64,000 nt of DNA from NCBI RefSeq assembly GCF_010500865.1, contig NZ_JAAAWN010000025.1, positions 1-64,000 of the forward strand, read 5' to 3'. The notes below the pieces were generated by a model. That model worked only from the letters and a program-made list of their open reading frames with translations. It had not been told where the DNA came from and ran no database searches. Source of the stretch: Alteromonas profundi. Its GTDB lineage: Bacteria; Pseudomonadota; Gammaproteobacteria; Enterobacterales; Alteromonadaceae. The number at the start of each line of letters is the position of its first letter. The stretch's first letter is position 1. The position numbers and the translations under genes were made by a program. This document shows positions 18,931 to 26,055 of the stretch, piece after piece.

Positions 18931-19683
18931 TTAAGACGTGATAGCCCTAATAACCAGAGTAAAACCGCTTAGGGAAAGCATACTTAGCGCAAGTATCCGA
19001 ACGAATGATGCCGGTACCCGCGCGGCAATAAGCCTGCCAATGCGAGTAAATAGTAAAATAACAGGCACAGCACATAAGGTCGATACAGAGATTTCCTGGG
19101 AAGGCAATGTACCTAAAGGCACAATAGCTAGCCTTAGTAAGGCGGTAATACTGAACACCGCCAATAAAGTAAAGCGAATTTCATGGATAGGCCAATTCTG
19201 ACGATAACATTGAAACACCACCGGCGGACCGAACGTAGAGAATAATCCCCCCAATAAGCCCCCCATCGCTCCTGCGATAGCAAAGCCGGTAGTGCTTCCC
19301 GAAGGCTGACTATGTTTGCGTTTTACTAACAAAAGGCCACAGCAACTTAGTATAGCCACCCCAAGTATTAAATTGAGCAGGGTTGTCATACCGGTAGAAA
19401 GATACTCCAATAAGGCGTAGCCAATACCCATAAAAGGAATGCCGCTAACAAGTAATAAGGTAAAGGCGCGCTTACTTACGTGTTCGGTATTTTTAAGTAC
19501 TAGACTTACCGAGTTAAATAGGCTTAAAAAACTCACCACGAAAGTTGTGGCGGTAAGCGGCATAATGTTAAATAGCGTAAAACTCGATACCACCATAAGG
19601 CCAAAGCCGAACCCGCTTAGGGTTTGCAAAACTGTGGCCAATGCAAGTAGCGCAAACATGGGGATAAGTGTTTCCAGTAGCAT
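18931..19683 (-). CDS. TauE/SafE-family sulfite/sulfonate exporter
   Basis: A 250-residue polytopic membrane protein of the TauE/SafE (DUF81) family: about eight hydrophobic helices in two related halves, with 'LQTLSGFGFGLMVVS' in the first and 'GGLLGGLFSTFGPPVVFQCY' in the second. Members export sulfite, sulfoacetate or other small sulfur anions. Divergent from the GntR gene; a degenerate operator (19735-19746) lies between them. Inferred job: remove the toxic sulfite made by the dioxygenase so that the periplasmic SorAB enzyme can oxidise it. Confidence 0.88.
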   Translation of the reverse strand: MLLETLIPMFALLALATVLQTLSGFGFGLMVVSSFTLFNIMPLTATTFVVSFLSLFNSVSLVLKNTEHVSKRAFTLLLVSGIPFMGIGYALLEYLSTGMTTLLNLILGVAILSCCGLLLVKRKHSQPSGSTTGFAIAGAMGGLLGGLFSTFGPPVVFQCYRQNWPIHEIRFTLLAVFSITALLRLAIVPLGTLPSQEISVSTLCAVPVILLFTRIGRLIAARVPASFVRILALSMLSLSGFTLVIRAITS

Positions 19684-19734
19684 CCAGTGTTATTCCTTAG
19701 ATGTATGTGATTTATGTCAAAAATGCGCTATAAC

Positions 19735-19746
19735 TCTTGTCTATGA
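19735..19746. promoter_or_regulatory. Operator D, degenerate, between TauE and GntR genes
   Basis: TCTTGTCTATGA matches the 12-bp operator TCTTGTATAAGA at 10 of 12 positions. Position between two divergent genes suits autoregulation of the GntR gene and control of the exporter with weaker binding. Confidence 0.5.
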
Positions 19747-19782
19747 TATAAAAACAAAAATTACGCATTAGGTTACGGTTTC

Positions 19783-20532
19783 ATGTCTTCATCACAATTC
19801 GACCACAAACTCGGCGGTCCAAGCCTTGCTTTCCAGCCCCTTTACCAACAAGTTGCTGAGTACATTAAACAACTGATTGTTGAACGCCGGTGGTTGCCGG
19901 GCGAAATGCTGCCCAGTGAATTTAAGCTGGCCGACGAATTTAACGTAAGCCAAGGCACAGTAAGAAAAGCGCTAACCTTGTTAACAGACACAAAAATCGT
20001 TAGTCGTCGCCAAGGAGTAGGTACTTTTGTCTCTGAGCACACAGCACAAGATGCACTATTTCGTTTCTTTCCCCTGCAAGCCGATGGAAAAGGTGCTGAC
20101 TTACCCAAAGCCGAACTACTCGATAAGGTATTAACAGACCCCAGTGAAGGGGTACAAACGGCGCTGTCTCTTTCCCCGAAAGATAAAGTGGTAAAACTCA
20201 ATCGCAGGCGTATTCTCGATAATGAGTTTTGCATGCTAGAAACCGTCTACTTACCAGCGAAGTTTTTTAGTGGTATCGAAAAGCGTGAAGATATCCCGCA
20301 TACCCTGTACCACTTTTACCAAACCGATTATAGCCAAACAGTATTTAAAACCCGTGACAGCATTAAGGCTGTACTTGCTTCAAAAAGCGACGCTAAAAGC
20401 TTAAATATCGAAAATGGAACCCCTTTGCTGCTTGTTACCCGCGTCACAGAATCCATTGACGGTACACTCATCGAATACCGTGAAAGCAAGTGCCGCACTG
20501 ATCACTACCATTATCAGGTAGAATTAGATTAA
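19783..20532 (+). CDS. GntR/HutC-family transcriptional regulator (UTRA domain)
   Basis: A 249-residue regulator: N-terminal winged helix-turn-helix (about 17-85; 'PLYQQVAEYIKQLI', 'LPSEFKLADEFNVSQGTVRKAL', 'RRQGVGTFV'), then a UTRA ligand-binding domain (about 105-245). HutC-type repressors release DNA on binding a pathway sugar or intermediate. It lies in the middle of the locus, and the TCTTRTAYAAGA palindrome at four promoters around it is of the size GntR dimers bind, so I infer it is their repressor. In known sulfoquinovose operons the repressor responds to sulfoquinovose; the effector here is unknown. Confidence 0.9.
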   Translation: MSSSQFDHKLGGPSLAFQPLYQQVAEYIKQLIVERRWLPGEMLPSEFKLADEFNVSQGTVRKALTLLTDTKIVSRRQGVGTFVSEHTAQDALFRFFPLQADGKGADLPKAELLDKVLTDPSEGVQTALSLSPKDKVVKLNRRRILDNEFCMLETVYLPAKFFSGIEKREDIPHTLYHFYQTDYSQTVFKTRDSIKAVLASKSDAKSLNIENGTPLLLVTRVTESIDGTLIEYRESKCRTDHYHYQVELD

Positions 20533-20539
20533 TCAAAAT

Positions 20540-20728
20540 TCATTTGCTCCTTAATCCATGGTAGTAACGGTGCATCCATGGGCTATTAAACGTGCAAAAC
20601 ATACAACACCAATACCTAAGACCGTTTGCACCGCTAGGTAAGATTATATGCAAATCACAAAAGGCAGTAGCTAATGTAATTTTCGAGGCTACGCCTTTGT
20701 AATTTTCTATGCCTTCGGCCTTATGCAT
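20540..20728 (-). CDS. Short hypothetical protein, possibly a truncated gene
   Basis: A 62-codon leftward frame with an excellent ribosome site (AGGAGG, about six bases before ATG 20728), starting MHKAEGIENYKGVAS. No family recognised. The C-terminal third is rich in Cys, Trp and Met and does not look like natural protein, so a frameshift or truncation after about residue 35 is possible. It would be transcribed divergently from the operator-E operon and converge on the GntR gene. Confidence 0.35.
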   Translation of the reverse strand: MHKAEGIENYKGVASKITLATAFCDLHIILPSGANGLRYWCCMFCTFNSPWMHRYYHGLRSK

Positions 20729-20886
20729 AATACCCTCCTAGATGTGCTACCCCAGCATACCTAACAATATCTTAAGCCACTGGTTTTAAATTAAAACATC
20801 CATTTTTCTTAGGTGTAAGCAACCTAAATACACACGCGCGCCTAGTTTAATCCTGTTCGTCTGACCACAAGTTTGTTAACACTTTG

Positions 20887-20931
20887 TTGACATCGAGACT
20901 CTCGTATAATAACTTATGTCTTATACAAGAC
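20887..20931 (+). promoter_or_regulatory. Promoter with operator E before the desulfonation operon
   Basis: TTGACA (20887-20892), 17-base spacer, TAACTT (20910-20915), then ATGTCTTATACAAGAC (20916-20931), with core palindrome TCTTATACAAGA at 20919-20930. It is the same arrangement base for base as at operator C, so the operator covers the likely transcription start. A TATAAT at 20905-20910 is an alternative -10 with no good -35. Confidence 0.8.
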
Positions 20932-21018
20932 TAAAGTGTTTATTTGGAGGTTATACCTAATCCCTCTATTGAAGTAAGACCTTTAGATTAAATTTTCGAC
21001 TGAACAGGTGAAAAAGCG

Positions 21019-21972
21019 ATGAGAAATATACCCGAGGTGGGATTTGGCTTTTGGAAAGTAGATAAAGCAATTTGCGCCGATACAGCCTATGAAGCCATTA
21101 AAGCAGGCTATCGTCACTTAGATTGTGCATCAGACTATGGTAATGAAAAAGAAGTCGGTGTAGGGATTAAGCGGGCTATTGATGACGGGCTTTGTACCCG
21201 AGAAGAATTATGGATAACATCAAAGCTCTGGAATACGTTTCACGCCCCTGAACATGTTAGTTTGGCGCTGGAAAAGTCGCTTAGCGATCTTCAGCTTTCA
21301 TATCTCGATCTTTACCTTATTCACTTTCCTATCGCGCAAAAATTTGTCCCTATTGAAACACGTTACCCACCTGAATGGTTTTACGATCCAGAGGCGGCAG
21401 AGCCAACGATAGAGCTTGCTCCGGTACCTCTTTATAAAACGTGGGAAGCCATGGAGGCTTTGGTAGAGAGCGATAAAGTGAAGCAGATAGGCGTATGTAA
21501 CTACAATACCGGTCTACTTAACGACCTTATGAGCTATGCGCGCATTAAACCTACCATGCTGCAAATAGAGTCTCACCCTTACCTTACACAAGAGAGACTT
21601 GTTCGATTAGCGAAAGACTATGGTTTAGCAGTAACCGCGTTTTCCCCCCTTGGCGCGCTATCCTATCTTGAGCTTGAAATGGCAGATAAAACAGAATCTG
21701 TATTAGAGCAAAGTGTAGTGAAAGCGGCGGCTGAGGCCCATGGCAAAACGCCGGCGCAAATAGTATTACGCTGGGGAATACAGCGCGGCAACGCCATTAT
21801 CCCCAAAACCTCGAAAGTTGAGCGTATGAAAGAGAATTTAGCACTATTTGACTTCACGCTGAGCGATAGCGAAATGCAGGCCATTTCTGGTCTTAATATG
21901 AACCGTCGATTTAACGATCCTGGGCATTTTTGTGAAGCAGCCTTCAACCGATTCCACCCTATTTACGACTAG
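21019..21972 (+). CDS. Aldo/keto reductase, candidate 6-oxo-glucose reductase
   Basis: A 317-residue AKR of the xylose-reductase-like branch. The catalytic tetrad is complete: D35, Y40, K69 (ITSKLWN) and H102 (LIHFP). The NAD(P)H-binding end 'IIPKTSKVERMKENL' is present. First gene of a five-gene run whose next member starts ten bases on. In the oxygenolytic sulfoquinovose pathways the dialdehyde-like product 6-oxo-glucose is reduced to glucose by an AKR; I assign that role by analogy. A general sugar-aldehyde reductase is the alternative. Confidence 0.9.
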   Translation: MRNIPEVGFGFWKVDKAICADTAYEAIKAGYRHLDCASDYGNEKEVGVGIKRAIDDGLCTREELWITSKLWNTFHAPEHVSLALEKSLSDLQLSYLDLYLIHFPIAQKFVPIETRYPPEWFYDPEAAEPTIELAPVPLYKTWEAMEALVESDKVKQIGVCNYNTGLLNDLMSYARIKPTMLQIESHPYLTQERLVRLAKDYGLAVTAFSPLGALSYLELEMADKTESVLEQSVVKAAAEAHGKTPAQIVLRWGIQRGNAIIPKTSKVERMKENLALFDFTLSDSEMQAISGLNMNRRFNDPGHFCEAAFNRFHPIYD

Positions 21973-21981
21973 GAGCAAGCT

Positions 21982-22989
21982 ATGAAAAACGTCACCGATA
22001 CTGCAGCGGTAGAATACGCACGCGTGCCTACTCAGCACACTTACAACGACGATGTGTTTCCACAAATAGTTGTAAATAACGACAAGTGTAAAACTGTGGC
22101 AGACACCGTTGAATTTGTAAAAGCCAACCAATCGGAGTTAGAAGCCAAACTGGCAAAAGCCGGTGCGTTGTTGTTTAGGGGTTTCCCCATCGACTCTGCA
22201 GAAACCTTTGATGTTTTCTCGGCAGGGTTTGGTTATCCAAACTTCACTTATCAAGAGTCGCTATCGAATGCGGTGCGTATCAACTTTACCGAGCGGGTAT
22301 TTACTGCCAACGAAGCGCCCAAAGATGTAGAGATTTTCTTGCACCACGAAATGGCGCAAACGCCTATTTCGCCCAGTAAGTTATTCTTCTTCTGTCAGCA
22401 TGCAGCTGACCAAGGCGGAGCAACGCCACTGTGTCGTTCAGATAAACTCTTTGAAGCATTAAAAGCAGAAAATCCAGAATTGGCCAGCGACTTTAAAGAA
22501 AAAGGCCTCAAATACACCACTACTATGCCCGCTGCTAATGATGCTAATTCCGGTCAGGGGCGTAGCTGGAAAAGTACCTTGAGCGTAAATTCTGCGCAGG
22601 CAGCTGAAGCCAAACTTAAAGAGTTAGGCTATAGCTGGCAATGGATGGATGATGGTAGCTTAAAAGCCATTACTCCAGTATTACCTGCGGTTATTGAATT
22701 AGATGACGGTTCAGAAAGCTTCTACAACCAGCTTATTGCGGCGTATATGGGGTGGAAGGGCGTGAGAGAGAATCCATCCTCTGCCATTACTTTTGGCGAC
22801 GGCAGCGCGATACCTAAAGAAGGGTTAGAGCGGGTGGCTGAGCTTTCGGAAGATTTTACCTTCGACCTAGACTGGCAAGATGGCGACGTTGCTATTGTTG
22901 ATAACTATCGCGCTATGCATGGCCGTCGTCCTTATTCAGGTGACAGAAAGCGCGTGGTATTAGTTGCATTAGTAGCATCTGAGCGATAA
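21982..22989 (+). CDS. TauD/TfdA-family Fe(II)/2-oxoglutarate dioxygenase, candidate sulfosugar desulfonase
   Basis: A 335-residue non-haem iron dioxygenase. Metal triad: H121-x-E123 (in LHHEMAQ) and H313 (in YRAMHGRRP); the 2-oxoglutarate-binding arginine is R322 or R324 (GDRKRV). The HxE form, rather than HxD, places it with the SyrP/TfdA-like branch rather than with classical TauD. Such enzymes hydroxylate the carbon bearing the sulfonate, so that sulfite leaves. AGGAG precedes the ATG; it is translated with the AKR and followed by two sulfur-anion genes, which makes C-S cleavage the best reading. I infer action on a 6-sulfo sugar; taurine-like substrates are less likely beside a GH31. Confidence 0.85.
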   Translation: MKNVTDTAAVEYARVPTQHTYNDDVFPQIVVNNDKCKTVADTVEFVKANQSELEAKLAKAGALLFRGFPIDSAETFDVFSAGFGYPNFTYQESLSNAVRINFTERVFTANEAPKDVEIFLHHEMAQTPISPSKLFFFCQHAADQGGATPLCRSDKLFEALKAENPELASDFKEKGLKYTTTMPAANDANSGQGRSWKSTLSVNSAQAAEAKLKELGYSWQWMDDGSLKAITPVLPAVIELDDGSESFYNQLIAAYMGWKGVRENPSSAITFGDGSAIPKEGLERVAELSEDFTFDLDWQDGDVAIVDNYRAMHGRRPYSGDRKRVVLVALVASER

Positions 22990-22994
22990 CTATC

Positions 22995-23999
22995 ATGAAT
23001 GACTTAGCAGTAAAGTGTAAGAACATTTGGCCAGGCCTTGGTATTGCGAGTATCACAGGCATGGCCGCGTTGTTCTTAAGTGAGCACTACAACGCCCCTG
23101 CTATGTTATTTGCACTTCTGCTGGGTATGGCGGTATCGTTTTTATACCAAAATAATACCCCCTGTGCGTGCGGAATTGACTTTACCGCCAGTACCTTATT
23201 GCGGGCAGGCGTGGTATTGCTAGGGCTGCGCATTGCGTTGGGCGATTTGGCCGTTTTAGGATGGCAAACTGCCCTTATGCTCGCAGGCGCAATCTTTACC
23301 ACCATAACCTTAGGGGTAGGGTTAGCGAAGGCCCTTGGGTTACAGAAACGCTTTGGCGCACTTACTGGCGGCTCTGTGGCTATATGTGGAGCGTCAGCCG
23401 CGCTGGCCATTTCAACGATATTGCCTAAAGGTGAAAATCACGAGCGAGATACCCTGCTAACCGTTATTGGCGTAACGGCGATGTCTACTATTGCCATGGT
23501 GCTATACCCCATATTAGCGGGGCAACTGGGCATGTCTAACAACGAAGCGGGAATATTCTTAGGTGGCACTATTCACGATGTAGCTCAGGTTGTAGGGGCA
23601 GGTTATTCTGTTTCAGAAGACGCGGGCGATATGGCTACGCTTACCAAACTAGTTCGAGTAGCAATGCTAATGCCCGTAGTACTTATTATGATGTTAGTGA
23701 TAAAGCGTTTTTATGCAGCATCGACAACAGATAACAGTACAGATGTGCCGAAAATGCCAATGTTCCTCATTGGATTTATTGCCTTAATGCTACTAAACAG
23801 TTTTGTTGTTCTGCCTGAATTTGTAATTAGTACAGGCACCGAAGTATCGCGCTTTTTTCTGGTGGTATCGATTACCGCCATCGGCATGAAATCAAACCTT
23901 GGAAAGCTTGCTGAAGTTGGCATGCTCCCCATTGTCATGATTATTACTGAAACCCTTTGGATTGCTTTACTTATTCTTGGCTATTTATACCTAATCTAG
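22995..23999 (+). CDS. yeiH: YeiH-family putative sulfur-anion exporter
   Basis: A 334-residue polytopic membrane protein of the YeiH/Cons_hypoth698 family, about ten helices, with the family signature 'GGSVAICGASAALAIS' near residues 120-135 and 'GTIHDVAQVVGAGY'. Members have been proposed to export sulfate or related anions and are often near sulfonate-degrading genes. It starts five bases after the dioxygenase stop. Together with the TauE homologue the locus has two distinct exporters, perhaps for sulfite and sulfate. Confidence 0.85.
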   Translation: MNDLAVKCKNIWPGLGIASITGMAALFLSEHYNAPAMLFALLLGMAVSFLYQNNTPCACGIDFTASTLLRAGVVLLGLRIALGDLAVLGWQTALMLAGAIFTTITLGVGLAKALGLQKRFGALTGGSVAICGASAALAISTILPKGENHERDTLLTVIGVTAMSTIAMVLYPILAGQLGMSNNEAGIFLGGTIHDVAQVVGAGYSVSEDAGDMATLTKLVRVAMLMPVVLIMMLVIKRFYAASTTDNSTDVPKMPMFLIGFIALMLLNSFVVLPEFVISTGTEVSRFFLVVSITAIGMKSNLGKLAEVGMLPIVMIITETLWIALLILGYLYLI

Positions 24000-24057
24000 C
24001 GATCCGCACCAACATGTGTAATTGCAATCGCCCCCTTTTTCAAATGAGGTACGCAAA

Positions 24058-25359
24058 GTGAAAAAACGTGGTTTACATGCACTGTATGCAAAAGACCCAG
24101 TGCAAGCAGACAAAACCGTTTTCGGTAGAACCAGTAACAGTGTAACGCGCCGAGGCTTTCTGTCTGGGCTAAAGTCGTTGTCGGTGTTGCTTGGCGCTGA
24201 GATAGTCTATGGGCAGTTCATGCCAGCGGGACTTATACCTGCAGCGTTCGCGCAATCTGACAGCCCTTTTTCGATAAAAGGTAAAGATGGTCTAACTGTA
24301 CTTAACGATAGACCCATTAACGCAGAAACCCCTGCCCATTTACTCGACGATGCTGTGACCCCTGCCTCACGTTTTTTTGTACGTAATAACGGTATCATGC
24401 CTGAAAACCCCGATGCCAATACGTGGACACTCACTATAGAGGGAGAATCTGCTGCGCAAACTAAAACCTTTACGCTTGATGAACTAAAATCCCAATTTAA
24501 GCACTATACCTATCAGCTAACTGTAGAGTGTGGGGGCAATGGTAGGGCCGAGTTTTCGCCGGCAGCCACGGGTAATCAATGGACAACAGGTGCAGTAGGC
24601 TGCCCTTCCTGGACAGGCGTTCGCTTGAAGGACGTACTTAAGGCAGTAGGGGTAAAAGATGACGCAGTGTACATTGGTTATTATGGGGACGATCAGCATT
24701 TAAGCCGAACGCCGGGTAAAGCCGCTATTTCCCGCGGCGTACCCATTAATAAAGCTATGGAAGATGAATCTTTAATTGCGTGGGCTATGAACGACGCCCC
24801 CCTCCCTCTAGTGAACGGTTACCCTTTACGCTTAGTGTTTGGAGGCTGGCCTGCGTCCACCTCAGGCAAATGGCTTAAAAAAATAGTTATCCGCAACCAA
24901 GTACACGATGGTGCAAAAATGCTTGGCAAAGCCTACCGTACGCCGTGCAAACCTGTCGCCCCCGGGGCCAAAGTAGCCGATGAAGATATGTGTATTATTG
25001 AAGCTATGCCGGTGAAATCGCTTATCACTTTTCCCAAATCTGGCACCACACAAGCTTTATCTACGCCCCTTGAAGTGCGCGGTCACGCATGGTGTGGTAA
25101 TTCAAGCGTAGAAAAAGTGTATACCTCCATTGATTTTGGACAGACATGGCAGCAAGCATCCCTAACCCGCCCCAAAAACCGCCATGCTTGGCAACACTTT
25201 AAAACAAAAATTACTTTCCCTCAGGCAGGCTACTACGAAGTGTGGGCAAAAGCAGAAGATGAAAGCGGGAAGGCACAGCCTATGGTTTTGCCAGGCTGGA
25301 ACCCTAAAGGCTATTTAAATAATGCCTGTCATCGCATAGCAGTAAGTGTCACTGCCTAA
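24058..25359 (+). CDS. sorA: Periplasmic molybdenum sulfite dehydrogenase, catalytic subunit (SorA-like)
   Basis: A 433-residue sulfite-oxidase-fold molybdoenzyme that oxidises sulfite to sulfate. Seen: twin-arginine signal T30-R31-R32-G-F-L, the Mo-coordinating cysteine C158 in 'LTVECGGNGRAEF', 'SWTGVRLKDVLKAVG', 'NDAPLPLVNGYPLRLVFGGW' and a C-terminal Ig-like dimerisation domain. I start at GTG 24058, since GAGG lies eight bases upstream; the in-frame TTG at 24022 has no site. Folded with its cofactor in the cytoplasm and exported by Tat. The next gene, 24 bases on, encodes its cytochrome partner. It takes the sulfite freed by the dioxygenase. Confidence 0.92.
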   Translation: MKKRGLHALYAKDPVQADKTVFGRTSNSVTRRGFLSGLKSLSVLLGAEIVYGQFMPAGLIPAAFAQSDSPFSIKGKDGLTVLNDRPINAETPAHLLDDAVTPASRFFVRNNGIMPENPDANTWTLTIEGESAAQTKTFTLDELKSQFKHYTYQLTVECGGNGRAEFSPAATGNQWTTGAVGCPSWTGVRLKDVLKAVGVKDDAVYIGYYGDDQHLSRTPGKAAISRGVPINKAMEDESLIAWAMNDAPLPLVNGYPLRLVFGGWPASTSGKWLKKIVIRNQVHDGAKMLGKAYRTPCKPVAPGAKVADEDMCIIEAMPVKSLITFPKSGTTQALSTPLEVRGHAWCGNSSVEKVYTSIDFGQTWQQASLTRPKNRHAWQHFKTKITFPQAGYYEVWAKAEDESGKAQPMVLPGWNPKGYLNNACHRIAVSVTA

Positions 25360-25383
25360 CTACACAAAAAGCGGAGCTCTCTC

Positions 25384-25758
25384 ATGCGTACTTGTTATTT
25401 GCTGTTTGCCTTAGCATTAGCGCTTTCTATGTCTGAAGCGGCTATGGCTCAAAAAAAACCAGCGTCCCACACCGCTAACCAACCCCAAATAGACCCACAA
25501 TCAGGATTAGTGATGGCAGAAGGTTACAATATGGTCGCTGCGCATTGCAGTGCATGTCACTCGCCATCGCTCATCACGCAAAATGCGATGAGCCGCGAGC
25601 GTTGGTTAGAAACCATTCGCTGGATGCAAAATACACAAAAACTTTGGCCGTTAGGTGACGCAGAACCTTTAATTCTTGATTACCTTGCTACATGGTACGG
25701 CCCTAAGACTCAATCTAGACGGCCTCCTCTTGCCCCCCATTTACTACCTAAACCATAA
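25384..25758 (+). CDS. sorB: Small periplasmic cytochrome c (SorB-like subunit)
   Basis: A 124-residue monohaem c-type cytochrome with a signal peptide (...SMSEAAMA-QKK). The haem motif is C55-S-A-C58-H59; methionines in 'RWMQNTQKLW' could give the sixth ligand. Size and order match the cytochrome subunit of sulfite dehydrogenase, which passes electrons from the molybdenum centre to the respiratory chain. Last gene of the operon beginning at 21019; an imperfect hairpin follows at about 25791-25825. Confidence 0.88.
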   Translation: MRTCYLLFALALALSMSEAAMAQKKPASHTANQPQIDPQSGLVMAEGYNMVAAHCSACHSPSLITQNAMSRERWLETIRWMQNTQKLWPLGDAEPLILDYLATWYGPKTQSRRPPLAPHLLPKP

Positions 25759-26055
25759 CCACGCTTTTGTATCAAGTTAGGCTTTTTTCGTTAGCCCTGG
25801 GGTTTTAATCACAGGGTTAAACAACCAACCTGATATGTTTATTTTCACCGATTTTCGTGCAAGAGGGCTTTCTTTCAAATTGCTTGCAAAGCGCTTGCCA
25901 CGGCTATGCTAGCCTGATTTCACAGAAATGTTATTACTATCGAACTGCTAGCGTAAAGTAGCGTTGCGTGGTAACGTTAAAAAAACGTAAACAGCAAGCT
26001 TTGCGGTAACTGATCCCTTTCATTTCACCGCTGAATTAAGGATATTCAATTACCC

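Noticed and set aside
25889-25896. AAGCGCTT palindrome, similar to the centre of LacI-family operators
   Set aside because: Only eight bases match; the flanking half-sites (GCAAAGCGCTTGC) are not symmetric and no LacI-type gene is near.
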